A stretch of 64,000 nucleotides of DNA, taken from NCBI GenBank assembly GCA_949752745.1, contig OX457027.1:78981214-79045213 (forward strand), read 5' to 3'. The DNA is from Protula sp. h YS-2021 (taxonomy: Eukaryota; Annelida; Polychaeta; Sabellida; Serpulidae). Positions 38,130-46,860 of the stretch are shown here, piece by piece. Below the pieces are notes generated by a model. The model did not search any database. It was given only the letters and a program-made list of their open reading frames with translations, and was not told the DNA's origin. Both the position numbers and the translations under genes were made by a program. The first letter of the stretch is position 1. The number at the start of each line of letters is the position of its first letter.

Positions 38130-41100
38130 ATGGCACCAGTCTACTGTCATGATTGTGATGTGACATTTCCATCTCTGGAAGTGTTCGTGACACATACATG
38201 CAAACCAGCTAGGATGAAACGTGCTCATGAAGAGCTTGTTGAGCAGATTGAAGCCAAGAGACGAAAGACCGTACAAGATGGTGTTGACAGACCTGATCCA
38301 GTCCTCTGCTGTAAATGCGTCAAGATATTTTCATCTTTGGATGCATTTGAGACACATGCATGTGCTGAGATGGAAAATGTGTCTCATGAAGAACAAAGAA
38401 AGAAAGAGACAGTGCAAGTAGGCAGAGGCAGAAGAGTGAGTCTTGGTGAAAACGCGCAGGAAAGACGGTTTGAGCCTGAAGATGGATCAGATTTGCTACT
38501 TGAAATGCGACAACAAGAGAACCGAATCAAGAGACATTTGCTAGAAACGTTAAACCGTGGTATGAAATGGTACATTGTCGTGCATGCACGCTTCAAGAAA
38601 ATGACACCAAATGTTGAAGGCGTGATGGTAGAACAAGTGGATAATGCCTTCATCAGTAGTCCAACGTATGCAGCATACAATCCAACAGATATTGAGAAGG
38701 ACTTGCCAGAAGCCTATAAAGAATTATTTACCAGGTTTGATGAACATGAGCGACAAGGTTCTGGCTGGGTGTTGGATAACATATTATTCATTGAAGTGCA
38801 TACAGCGACGTCAGCACCATTGGAAGCAAGCAGTTTTATCCCACTACCGAAGAAAGTAAAGAATACAAAGGCGGTGTTAAACATTCAGAATAAAGACAAC
38901 AAGTGCTTCTTATGGTCTGTATTGGCTCACCTTCACCCTTCAACAAACAGTCCTTGCCGCGTGAGTCATTACACACCATTTGAGAACGAATTGAAGGTGG
39001 AAGGCATGACATTTCCCACACCGATTACAGACATTCCAAAGTTTGAAAAGGAGAATGATGTTTCTATCAATGTGTTTGGATATGAACATGATGTCGTTGT
39101 TCCCATACAACTCAGTCGAAACACCAGCGCCAACAGCGCCAACAGCGCCAGAGAAATCAACTTGCTTTTGATTAGCAATGACAAGACAAGACATTATTGC
39201 CTCATCAAGAATTTCAGCAGACTGATGGCTTATCGATCAAAGCATAAGGCTGCAGCATTTTATTGTTTCAACTGTCTTCACGGGTTTATACGACAAGATC
39301 TGTTAGACAAGCATCGTGAAGTGTGTGGCAAGCATGGCGCACAACGTTTATCATTTCTCAAGGAACCCTTCATCAAGTTCAAGAATGTAGCCAAACAACA
39401 GCGAGCGCCGTTTGTCATTTATGCAGACTTTGAATGTTTCACGAAAAAGCATGAAGGAGACAAGTATCAACATCATCGTCCAAACAGCTTTGCCTACGTG
39501 GTTGTCAGCCAGTATGAGACACGTGCTCCAGTCGTATATCGAGGCGATAATGCCGTGAAAGTCTTTTTAGACCATATGGTATATGAACGTGATCGTATTG
39601 TGCATGGTCTACAGCAGAAAAAGAAAATAGTCATGACTTGTGAAGATGAAGAGCATTATAAGAACGCCACAGATTGCTACATTTGTCATGAGCCTCTAGG
39701 AGCAGATCGTGTGAGAGATCATGATCATATCAATGGCAAATACCGCGGAGCTGCACATAATGAATGCAATTTACAATTTCGATTTCGAAAGGATAAGCAG
39801 GATGTTGAAGATTCTTTCATCATTCCTGTCTTTTTCCACAATTTACGAGGCTATGACAGTCATTTGATCATGGAAGAAATTGGAAAGTTCAAAAATGAAA
39901 CCATTACAGTCATTCCCAACACCGTTGAGAAATATATTGCATTCACCATGAGCAATCTGAAATTTACAGACAGCTTTCAGTTCATGAGTACTTCTCTACA
40001 GAAGTTGGTCTCCAACCTGGCAGCAGAAGGGAAAGACAACTTTTATCACATGACGTCACACATTCACGATAGCGACCAACAAGAGTTACTGTTGAGAAAG
40101 GGAGTATACCCTTATGACTACGTGGATGAGCCATCCAAGTTTGCTGAAACACAACTGCCGTCCAAGGACAAGTTTTACAGTCTACTCAGTGAAGAAGACA
40201 TTAGCGATGAGGATTATGCGCATGCGCAGAAGGTGTGGGAGACATTCCACTGTACTACATTTGGTGAATACCATGACTTGTACCTGAAATCAGATGTGTT
40301 GCTGCTGGCTGACGTGTTTGAAAACTTTCGTCACGTATGTCTCAACACGTATGAATTAGATCCTGCTCACTACTATACAGCGCCAGGACTGTCGTGGGAT
40401 GCCATGTTGAAAGCGACAAAGGTGAAATTGGAATTGATTAACGACATTGACATGTACCAAATGGTTGAACAAGGTCTACGTGGAGGAATATCTGTCATCA
40501 CACACAAGTATGCGAAAGCAAATAACCCCTACGTACCAGATTACGATCCCACGAAACCAACCAACTACTTGACGTACCTGGATGCAAACAACTTGTATGG
40601 CTGGGCTATGTCGCAAAGCATGCCGGAAAGTGGATTTATGTGGGTGAGCGAGCCAGAATCCATTGACTTTATGGATGTGGATGAAGATGACGAGATTGGA
40701 TACATTTTAGAAGTGGATTTGGAATACCCATATTCAATTCATGATCATCATAATCACTACCCAGTGGCTCCAGAACGGAAATGTGTGAAAGTGGGAGAAT
40801 TGTCAAAACATAGTCAGAAGCTACGGAAAGATCTAGACATGAAAAGCAAGCCTAGTGAAAAGCTCATTCCCAACTTGTGTGACAAGAAGAAATATGTGCT
40901 TCATTATAGAAATTTACAGCAATATGTCTCACTGGGATTGAAAGTCGCGAAGGTGCACCGTGCCATCATGTTTGCACAGAGCAAATGGTTGGCAAAATAC
41001 ATCTCCTTGAACACGGAAAAGAGAAAGTTGGCTAAGAACCCGTTTGAGAAAGACTTCTTCAAATTGATGAACAACTCGGTGTTTGGCAAAACCATGGAAA

Positions 41101-41822
41101 ATGTAAGAAAACGCATCAATGTGGAACTTGTTCACCAGGAAAAGCGGTTCAAGAAACTTGTAGCCAAACCTTCCTTCCACAAATTTAGAATTTTCAACGA
41201 AGATTTGACCGCGGTACATTTACGCAAAGTGGATCTGCTTCTGGATAAACCCATTCAAGTTGGGTTCACCATTCTCGACCTCAGCAAAGTGCTCATGTTC
41301 CACTTTCATTACAACTACATCATGACCAAGTATCCCAACGCCAAACTCTTGTTCAGCGACACCGACAGTCTATGTTATGACATAGAAACGGAAGATATAT
41401 ACAAAGACATGCAGGAAGATGCTGACTTGTTCGACACAAGTGACTATCCGCCAGATCATTTCCTACATTCCAACGTGAACAAGAAAGTGCTTGGGAAAAT
41501 GAAAGATGAGACGGCGGGCATTCCCATTGAAGTGTTTGTTGGACTTCGGCCGAAAATGTATAGTATGATGTATGGTGGGAAAGAAAAACGTACGGCCAAA
41601 GGCATCACTCGCGCGTGTCAAAGACGGATGAAACATCAGCAGTATAGAGACAGTTTGTTCAACCAAACGCAAACGATGACTACAGGACACATCATTCGAA
41701 GTCATAACCACCAGATCTTCTCGGAGAAGTTGAGGAAAGTGGCTCTCTCTCCCTTTGATGACAAGCGATATGTGATGAGTGATGGCTATTCCACTTTGGC
41801 GCATGGGCATTACAGTATATAA
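38130..41822 (+). CDS. Protein-primed family B DNA polymerase (Polinton pPolB), 1230 aa
   Basis: Replicates the element from its ends using a protein primer, by analogy with the family. Exonuclease motifs: YADFECF (Asp near residue 433), HNLRGYDSH, and YLKSDVLLLADVFE. Polymerase motifs: A, YLDANNLYGWAMS (~817); B, NNSVFGKTMEN (~981); C, SDTDS (~1076). All catalytic acids are present. N-terminal extras: two C2H2-like fingers (YCHDCDVTFPS, CCKCVKIFSS), a segment with NKCFLW...RHYCLIKN resembling a papain/OTU-like fold, a third Cys/His finger (FYCFNCLHGF) and an endonuclease VII/HNH-like motif (RDHDHINGKYRG, ~529-540). The 38130 start is preferred because the upstream open sequence has no ATG and lies at the TATA box. 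The stop codon lies inside the next gene's TATA box. Confidence 0.95.
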   Translation: MAPVYCHDCDVTFPSLEVFVTHTCKPARMKRAHEELVEQIEAKRRKTVQDGVDRPDPVLCCKCVKIFSSLDAFETHACAEMENVSHEEQRKKETVQVGRGRRVSLGENAQERRFEPEDGSDLLLEMRQQENRIKRHLLETLNRGMKWYIVVHARFKKMTPNVEGVMVEQVDNAFISSPTYAAYNPTDIEKDLPEAYKELFTRFDEHERQGSGWVLDNILFIEVHTATSAPLEASSFIPLPKKVKNTKAVLNIQNKDNKCFLWSVLAHLHPSTNSPCRVSHYTPFENELKVEGMTFPTPITDIPKFEKENDVSINVFGYEHDVVVPIQLSRNTSANSANSAREINLLLISNDKTRHYCLIKNFSRLMAYRSKHKAAAFYCFNCLHGFIRQDLLDKHREVCGKHGAQRLSFLKEPFIKFKNVAKQQRAPFVIYADFECFTKKHEGDKYQHHRPNSFAYVVVSQYETRAPVVYRGDNAVKVFLDHMVYERDRIVHGLQQKKKIVMTCEDEEHYKNATDCYICHEPLGADRVRDHDHINGKYRGAAHNECNLQFRFRKDKQDVEDSFIIPVFFHNLRGYDSHLIMEEIGKFKNETITVIPNTVEKYIAFTMSNLKFTDSFQFMSTSLQKLVSNLAAEGKDNFYHMTSHIHDSDQQELLLRKGVYPYDYVDEPSKFAETQLPSKDKFYSLLSEEDISDEDYAHAQKVWETFHCTTFGEYHDLYLKSDVLLLADVFENFRHVCLNTYELDPAHYYTAPGLSWDAMLKATKVKLELINDIDMYQMVEQGLRGGISVITHKYAKANNPYVPDYDPTKPTNYLTYLDANNLYGWAMSQSMPESGFMWVSEPESIDFMDVDEDDEIGYILEVDLEYPYSIHDHHNHYPVAPERKCVKVGELSKHSQKLRKDLDMKSKPSEKLIPNLCDKKKYVLHYRNLQQYVSLGLKVAKVHRAIMFAQSKWLAKYISLNTEKRKLAKNPFEKDFFKLMNNSVFGKTMENVRKRINVELVHQEKRFKKLVAKPSFHKFRIFNEDLTAVHLRKVDLLLDKPIQVGFTILDLSKVLMFHFHYNYIMTKYPNAKLLFSDTDSLCYDIETEDIYKDMQEDADLFDTSDYPPDHFLHSNVNKKVLGKMKDETAGIPIEVFVGLRPKMYSMMYGGKEKRTAKGITRACQRRMKHQQYRDSLFNQTQTMTTGHIIRSHNHQIFSEKLRKVALSPFDDKRYVMSDGYSTLAHGHYSI

Positions 41823-41823
41823 G
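41816..41823 (+). promoter_or_regulatory. TATA box of PC4-like gene, overlapping the polymerase stop codon
   Basis: TATATAAG contains the TAA that ends the polymerase frame (41820-41822) and lies 62 nt before the next ATG. Confidence 0.7.
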
Positions 41824-41877
41824 GGGGAGACACTTCAACTTGAGAGTTAGTTGTGGTGTGAACACTGAAGCGTCAAC

Positions 41878-42222
41878 ATGAAAAGATCTGCACCAACGGA
41901 TATGGATACTCTTGCTGATACAGTCAAAGACATGAAAGTGAAACATCCTGATACTACCATTAAGAAATTAAAAGTGGAGATAGCACCAACACCACAGTCG
42001 TGGGATGGAATGCTTTCTCTAGGCAATGGAAAGTATATCAAGATTATGAAACAAAGTAATGAAGGTGTGGTAAACATTCGCAAATACCTCAGAGATGAGG
42101 GGACTGGAAAAAACCGTCCAACGAAAAAGGGTATCTTGCTGACAATACCTGAATGGAAAATGCTGAAGAAGCAGGTGAAAGAAGTGGATAAAAGGCTTCG
42201 CAGACAAGACGACAAGTCATAA
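41878..42222 (+). CDS. PC4/Sub1-like single-stranded DNA-binding protein (114 aa)
   Basis: Residues about 45-108 follow the PC4 (positive cofactor 4, SUB1) pattern: LGNGKYIKIM, then VNIRKYLRDE, PTKKGILLTIPEWKMLKKQV and a basic end. PC4 proteins bind and protect single-stranded DNA and aid transcription, replication and repair. Sitting directly after the polymerase with its own TATA box, this one may coat displaced strands made during protein-primed replication (inference). The N-terminus is short and charged. The match is by recognised motif order, not by search; alternatives are few given the GILL-EW-LK signature. Confidence 0.8.
   Translation: MKRSAPTDMDTLADTVKDMKVKHPDTTIKKLKVEIAPTPQSWDGMLSLGNGKYIKIMKQSNEGVVNIRKYLRDEGTGKNRPTKKGILLTIPEWKMLKKQVKEVDKRLRRQDDKS
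42196..42220 (+). repeat. Duplicated 3'-coding/intergenic segment (pair with 42616-42640)
   Basis: Twenty of 25 positions agree with 42616-42640 (CTTCGCAGACAAGACGACAA versus CTTTGCAGACAAGGAGACAG). The first lies at the end of the PC4-like gene, the second after the next gene, as expected if the genes arose by tandem duplication. Both resemble splice acceptors (TTYGCAG). Confidence 0.65.
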
Positions 42223-42235
42223 CAAGGTAACAATC

Positions 42236-42607
42236 ATGAATGCACTCATGCTGAACGGTGGTGTTTACCTTACTGTCAATGAGAGGAATGAAGTGATACT
42301 AGATTCTAAGACAAGTTATCATCGGTTTAAACCTGAAGTGTGGAAAGACTTTAAAAACATACCACTTGAAGCTGGGTTTAAACGTAGACTTGAAAATAAA
42401 GTGGAAGTGACGGTGGCTGAATATGATTCTAACATACGTGTAGAAATCTGTAGAAATCTTTTACAGGATTATCCAAAGGATTATAAGGGAGTTGTACCAG
42501 ATACACCATATACAGATTTGATCATCTTTGATATCAAGAACTGGCGCGCAGTCTTGCGATTCCTAGAAGTGATACAACATCCACTCTTCACCATCTTGCG
42601 AGCATAA
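42236..42607 (+). CDS. PC4-fold-like protein 2 (123 aa), possible diverged paralogue
   Basis: Starts 13 nt after the PC4-like gene stops, leaving no room for a promoter. Ends with a segment (VEVTVAEYDSNIRVEI...LIIFDIKNWRAVLRFLEVI) that keeps the strand-strand-strand then I-x-x-x-x-W-x-x-x-L-x-x-L plan of PC4 without the conserved basic residues. A front half (VYLTVNERNEVIL...KPEVWKDFKNI) repeats the same plan more weakly. Function unknown; relationship to PC4 is inference from layout. Confidence 0.6.
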   Translation: MNALMLNGGVYLTVNERNEVILDSKTSYHRFKPEVWKDFKNIPLEAGFKRRLENKVEVTVAEYDSNIRVEICRNLLQDYPKDYKGVVPDTPYTDLIIFDIKNWRAVLRFLEVIQHPLFTILRA

Positions 42608-42663
42608 AAAAACGTCTTTGCAGACAAGGAGACAGCTCATAGTTCATCTGACTGTTGAACGAG

Positions 42664-43005
42664 ATGGAAGACTTTTTAACGGAATATAAACCAATTACGC
42701 ATGGGTTCTCATATCTGAGAAACGAATATGATGACATTGTGCTAAGACATTTTGGACAGTATCTCGTCCTATCACTTGATGACCAATCCGTGTTGAAAGA
42801 CCATCTAGAGAAGTTCAGGATACCTGGCTTTCTCCTGGCAGTCTCAAATGAATTAGAAGTGCGTGTGACTGAGAACTGCTTAGACGTGTTTATACAATTT
42901 CGCCAATATGACGAGCTTACAGAAAACTATGACTACATCACCCTCAACACAGTGGAATGGTACGCTCTGTTACAAGCATTGGATTGGAAAGAACCTAACG
43001 CTTGA
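42664..43005 (+). CDS. PC4-fold-like protein 3 (113 aa)
   Basis: ATG at 42664 is the first in frame. The C-terminal half has LEVRVTENCLDVFIQF and YITLNTVEWYALLQALDW, the strand-then-EW-helix pattern shared with the neighbours. The next frame begins within its end and continues a similar domain, so a frame change near 43.0 kb could join them. Confidence 0.6.
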   Translation: MEDFLTEYKPITHGFSYLRNEYDDIVLRHFGQYLVLSLDDQSVLKDHLEKFRIPGFLLAVSNELEVRVTENCLDVFIQFRQYDELTENYDYITLNTVEWYALLQALDWKEPNA

Positions 43006-43066
43006 ATTCAAAGAAACAGAAATATGGCTTACACGAGGCACCAAATCCATTGAGCTGACACAACCT

Positions 43067-43282
43067 ATGCGTGTGATGGACATTGACTTAGAAGAAGGAT
43101 ATGAACTGAAACTGTCTGAACATGTAACTGTTAAAGTGATAAAGTTTGGTGATGTGTGTTATGTGAGCTTTCATAGCATTTACAAACATGGATGTAATGT
43201 CTATGATACCTATATCAATTTAGATTCTAATGAATGGTATTCATTGATGAATGTATTGAAAAATGAATGTGTTTGTAAATAA
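43067..43282 (+). CDS. PC4-fold-like domain 4, separate small protein or frameshifted continuation
   Basis: In the +1 frame relative to the gene before. It is open from about 42908, but similarity begins near 43010; the first suitable ATG is 43067 (MRVMDIDLEEGYELKLSE). It contains VTVKVIKFGDVCYVSFHSI and YINLDSNEWYSLMNVLKN. Open sequence before the ATG still looks like domain sequence (EIWLTRGTKSIEL), which argues for a frameshift, programmed or mutational. The TAA stop overlaps an AATAAA hexamer at 43278-43283. Confidence 0.5.
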   Translation: MRVMDIDLEEGYELKLSEHVTVKVIKFGDVCYVSFHSIYKHGCNVYDTYINLDSNEWYSLMNVLKNECVCK

Positions 43283-43540
43283 AAAGTTTGTAAATAGTGT
43301 AAATAGACTTTGTAGTTAAGAGTTTGTAGTTAAGAATTTTGTAAATAGTGTAAATAGTGTAAATAAAAGTTTGTAAATAGTGTAAATAGAATTTGTAGTT
43401 AAGAATTTGTAAATAGTGTAAATAGCGTTTGTAGTTAAGAGTTTGTAAATAGTGTTTGTAAACTTTGTAAATAGTGTTTGTAAACTTTGTAAATAGTGTT
43501 TGTAGTTAAGAATTTGTAAATAGAACACAATAAACAAGAC
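43283..43540 (+). repeat. Degenerate tandem repeat, TTTGTAAATAGTGTAAATAG units
   Basis: About 20-35-bp units of GTTTGTAAATAGTGTAAATAG and TTGTAGTTAAGA fill the 3' end of the plus-strand genes. AATAAA at 43529-43534 is a second possible poly(A) signal. Confidence 0.85.
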
Positions 43541-43559
43541 AGTTGTTTGAAACTTGGGT

Positions 43560-43705
43560 TGTTTTATTTAACAACAACAACTTAACTAATATAACAACAA
43601 CAACAACTTAACTAATATAACAACAACAACAACTTAACTAATATAACAACAACAACTTAACTAATATAACAACAACAACAACTTAACTAATATAACAACA
43701 ACAAC
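43560..43705. repeat. ACAACAACAACTTAACTAATAT tandem repeat at the convergence point
   Basis: Five units of about 27 bp (AACAACAACAACTTAACTAA) lie between the two converging gene sets. An inverted AATAAA (43563-43568) could end minus-strand transcripts. A related CTTAACTAAC motif recurs at 49565-49602, another 3' end. Confidence 0.85.
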
Positions 43706-43709
43706 AACA

Positions 43710-44147
43710 TTAATAAAACAATGGTTTATAATGTCTATATACAAAATCCTTTACAATAAAATCACCATCCTTTCTTTTTAATATATTCACAATATCAAAC
43801 ATACTCTGACCTCGAGCTCTATGTAATATATAATAGACACAATAAAAACCACATGACGATGATATTGGCGTTTGTAATGATATAGAATTATACATATAGT
43901 CATTTCTTAAAAACATATCTAAACGATCATCGAGAGGGAACAGTCCATAAGAGTCAAAATATTCTGCAGGGTCTTTGTCATAATACACTGCCACCCAATG
44001 TTCTCCTGGTTCATCTTGATCGTCTGTGTTGATCACATAGGCGCCGCGTTGTAAAGACGGTAACTGGTCCATGGCAAACACGCCTTGAAACAAGTCTTTG
44101 GTCATGACATCATGACTCAATATGGCATCAATCTGCTTCGTGTTCAT
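43710..44147 (-). CDS. Adenain-like cysteine protease (Polinton PRO), 145 aa
   Basis: Cysteine protease of the adenovirus protease/Ulp1 clan, expected to mature capsid proteins. The catalytic set is visible: GEHWVAVYY with His50, YFDSYG with Asp65, and SSSCGFYCVYYIL with Cys99. Length is short for the family but typical of Polintons. Its ATG overlaps the stop of the capsid gene by 4 nt (ATGA). Confidence 0.93.
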   Translation of the reverse strand: MNTKQIDAILSHDVMTKDLFQGVFAMDQLPSLQRGAYVINTDDQDEPGEHWVAVYYDKDPAEYFDSYGLFPLDDRLDMFLRNDYMYNSISLQTPISSSCGFYCVYYILHRARGQSMFDIVNILKRKDGDFIVKDFVYRHYKPLFY

Positions 44148-45517
44148 GACTGGTAGTCGAATTGGATGCTGCGATTTGCACTGATCTCAATAATGTTGTC
44201 AAATTCAGCATAGACAATGACATTGATGGTATGTTGCAAAGCCGTAGCAAAGTTCATTTCTAGCCGCAAATTCCCATGCTTGATCAGGGGGAAATGATCA
44301 TCGCCATCATAATCCGGTGTTAAGTCAAACGAAAATAAAGCATAACCTCTAGGCCAATCTTCCCGTTTTATAATGGAACTTTTCTCACCATTCAACCGAT
44401 CAAACGATTTGTAAAGCGTTTCAAAAGCGTCCAGGTATTTGTTCTGTGTAATGTCAAGCTTGAGAGGTTTGGATAGAACTGGTTCACCATCCGTGTACAG
44501 TTGCATATAGTCCAGATTAAAATGTTTGAAATCATATGGATTCCTCAATACTGATCCACCAAAAGCTTCATTATGAACCAGACCAATGACAATACGATTT
44601 GGTAATTGACCCAAAAAGATGTTATCTTTCACAAAAGACTGAAATCCTGCTGGAATAGCCAAGACTTTACATTCTTTTCTAGTGATGATGATCTTGGCAG
44701 GACTTTTCATCAATGCATCTGTATGTCCTAACTGAATACCTGGACTCACCCTCACTTTGCGAATGGTTAAAAATGCCTCTTTCACTTCTACCTTATAGGT
44801 ATTATCTGCAGCCATCAATACATAGTCATCTTTTTGTCTATGGAAACGCAATTTCAAACTGATACCATTCGGAAGATAACGATCCTGCTCAAACAAATCT
44901 ATCCTTAAACCGCCAGTAAGCATAACATCACGGCTAAGACGTGTATGCAAATAACGATGATGTAAGCCATTGTTGCCTTGCTCAGCCAAGTCACCGCCGT
45001 CGGCATTGACATGAAACCCGGATACATATTGTTCATGATTAGGTCTTTTCACCTCATAGCTATTCATTGACCCAGCAGTATCCTTATACATGAGACGCAT
45101 AGAGCGCTCAGAATGTAGACTTTCTTCCGAATCATGGATGAGATGAGAGATAATACTGGTATAACCATGAGTATTGTTGCTATGCGAAACCAAACGATCA
45201 TTCAGAAACAATTCAATATTAGACCATAACCCATTAAACACATCATTGATGCAAGAGACATTATCATCTGCGCCACACGCTGTTCCATCAGCCTTTAGAA
45301 TGCGACATACAATATGAAGTTTGCTGTTCTTTAAATCCAGATATTCTTCTGTACTCGCAGGAATGTAGAATTCTATTGGAGCGCCTTCTCTAATGCTTGT
45401 AAGTGGTTGATAGTCAACATTATAACTTTTCTCTACAGCAGTTTGCGTTGGTGGTACGTGAAACCATTCCAATGGAGAAAGACTACATTCACACGAATGA
45501 TTATGAATGAGAGACAT
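44144..45517 (-). CDS. Major capsid protein, double jelly-roll (Polinton), 457 aa
   Basis: Matches the animal Polinton capsid family often annotated 'F54H12.2-like': N-terminal EFYIPASTEEYLDLKNSKLH, mid NIELFLNDRLVSHSN, LRIDLFEQDRYLPNGISLKL, and a C-terminal GYALFSFDLTPD followed by LRLEMNFATAL. The family forms trimeric double jelly-roll capsomers. Starts 11 nt after the preceding stop and is uninterrupted. Position between the pVI-like peptide and the protease is the usual order. Confidence 0.9.
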   Translation of the reverse strand: MSLIHNHSCECSLSPLEWFHVPPTQTAVEKSYNVDYQPLTSIREGAPIEFYIPASTEEYLDLKNSKLHIVCRILKADGTACGADDNVSCINDVFNGLWSNIELFLNDRLVSHSNNTHGYTSIISHLIHDSEESLHSERSMRLMYKDTAGSMNSYEVKRPNHEQYVSGFHVNADGGDLAEQGNNGLHHRYLHTRLSRDVMLTGGLRIDLFEQDRYLPNGISLKLRFHRQKDDYVLMAADNTYKVEVKEAFLTIRKVRVSPGIQLGHTDALMKSPAKIIITRKECKVLAIPAGFQSFVKDNIFLGQLPNRIVIGLVHNEAFGGSVLRNPYDFKHFNLDYMQLYTDGEPVLSKPLKLDITQNKYLDAFETLYKSFDRLNGEKSSIIKREDWPRGYALFSFDLTPDYDGDDHFPLIKHGNLRLEMNFATALQHTINVIVYAEFDNIIEISANRSIQFDYQS

Positions 45518-45527
45518 TTTTTTTTCT

Positions 45528-45869
45528 TTAAAAAATATCTTTGCGATATTTTGATGTTATCCGTCTGGCTGTTTTTCGTCTTCTGACACGTTTCGTCGGT
45601 TGCATACGCTTTTGTTCACCAAACACACGTTCTGCTACTCGGCCCGTCACATCTTTCGCGACATTCTTTGCAGCCTTCTTAAGATGTGGCGCAACGATCT
45701 TAGCCCCAGCCTTAAGTAGTGGAATAGCTTTGCGAGCCAATGATCCCAGTATTGAACCAATACCATCGCCATACTGGATTCGCGCTCCTTTGAATCCTGG
45801 TAATTCCCCGCCCACTTGACGAAGAAAATGGTTGCGATATGCAGACGGATCGTGTGTATAAGCTTTCAT
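45528..45869 (-). CDS. pVI-like basic, membrane-active virion peptide (113 aa)
   Basis: Has a glycine-rich GDGIGSILGSLARKAIPLLK segment that can form an amphipathic helix, followed by a strongly basic tail (KRVRRRKTARRITSKYRK). This arrangement resembles adenovirus pVI/core peptides and occurs beside capsid genes in Polintons. Start overlaps the previous stop by 4 nt (ATGA). Function is inferred from composition and place. Confidence 0.65.
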   Translation of the reverse strand: MKAYTHDPSAYRNHFLRQVGGELPGFKGARIQYGDGIGSILGSLARKAIPLLKAGAKIVAPHLKKAAKNVAKDVTGRVAERVFGEQKRMQPTKRVRRRKTARRITSKYRKDIF

Positions 45870-46627
45870 ATTGCTTTTGGTCGAAAATGAAGTTTACAGA
45901 TCACCTTTCCAGTTTGAAATGGAACATTATAGCCTGTGTCGTCCTTAATATTCATTTCTATCACGTCAAATTTGGACGTGTTTACAGGAACATAATGCGG
46001 TTCGCCGTACGTTTTCATGATAATGTCACCATCATGGCCTTGTATGCCAACAGAACGTAGTAACGGCACATAATAATCACCAACAACTTGTGGTTCACAA
46101 ATGCTACAATACACATACAGTGTATAAAATCCCTGTTTCACATCCGCTTTATGTTCAGCTGTACATGTTTCAGTATACCATTGCTCTGGGATAAATCCTA
46201 AAATCTCAGCCAATCCAGCGGAAAAGGACACTTCAAAACCATAATTTAGAAATAGAAACACACGTCGTCTAATTTTATCATACTTTATCCGAATAGCTTC
46301 TTTAAGATCATCTTTCATAGAATGAGTTGCTTCTTCATTCACTGCCTGACATATTTCTTGTATGGATCTATAATAACCATAGGGAATATTGATAGTGTCA
46401 AGTGTCTCTGTCAGTGGTTGTTGTCGATACTGAATAGAATAGTCCATGTCATGTCTCATCGTTGTCCATGTATGTGGATATTGAATTTCAGCTAAAGCCA
46501 CTTCATATTTTCCATTCAGATAGATGGTTCGAGGCATACGAATTTGATAATTCGAAGCCTTGTTGTTGGGATAATAGTTCATACTCGCATTGCTAGGCAA
46601 AGTGATGTAAAAGCTTGTCGACTCCAT
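45866..46627 (-). CDS. Minor capsid (penton-like, single jelly-roll) protein, 253 aa
   Basis: N-terminal FYITLPSNASMNYYPNNKAS and YEVALAEIQYPHTW are characteristic of the Polinton minor capsid/penton family; the middle carries INIPYGYYRSIQEICQAVN and a late FDVIEMNIKDDTG strand. It is expected at the fivefold vertices. Intact, 11 nt after the lipidation-motif gene and overlapping the next start by 4 nt. Confidence 0.87.
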   Translation of the reverse strand: MESTSFYITLPSNASMNYYPNNKASNYQIRMPRTIYLNGKYEVALAEIQYPHTWTTMRHDMDYSIQYRQQPLTETLDTINIPYGYYRSIQEICQAVNEEATHSMKDDLKEAIRIKYDKIRRRVFLFLNYGFEVSFSAGLAEILGFIPEQWYTETCTAEHKADVKQGFYTLYVYCSICEPQVVGDYYVPLLRSVGIQGHDGDIIMKTYGEPHYVPVNTSKFDVIEMNIKDDTGYNVPFQTGKVICKLHFRPKAI

Positions 46628-46638
46628 GATGGTGGGAA

Positions 46639-46860
46639 CTAAATGGTATAGGTGCGTTGACGTTGTCTATATACTTCACGATAGCGCGCGCCATTCGACC
46701 AAGTATGCAAATGGTCTTTTACATCATGATGATGATCTAGAGGATCTATGACTTCTCCTTCACAACAAGCAATTGTACATCTAATCTTCACAGGAATAGT
46801 TGGTTTATCTTCCTCACAACAACAACATAGCTCTTTCAGCCATGTTAAAAATTTTCCCAT
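46639..46860 (-). CDS. Small protein with myristoylation and palmitoylation motifs (73 aa)
   Basis: Begins MGKFLTWLKELCCCCEEDK. Gly2 with Thr6 fits N-myristoylation, and four adjacent cysteines at 12-15 would be palmitoylation sites, so membrane anchoring is likely. A HHHDVKDHLH cluster and the CTIACC pair might bind metal. Lies in the virion gene block and overlaps its upstream neighbour by 16 nt. I know no named family; a membrane-bound assembly or budding role is inference. Confidence 0.65.
   Translation of the reverse strand: MGKFLTWLKELCCCCEEDKPTIPVKIRCTIACCEGEVIDPLDHHHDVKDHLHTWSNGARYREVYRQRQRTYTI

Noticed and set aside
41316..41400. Loss of polymerase activity
   Set aside because: I checked motifs A, B, C and the three exonuclease motifs; all catalytic residues are present.
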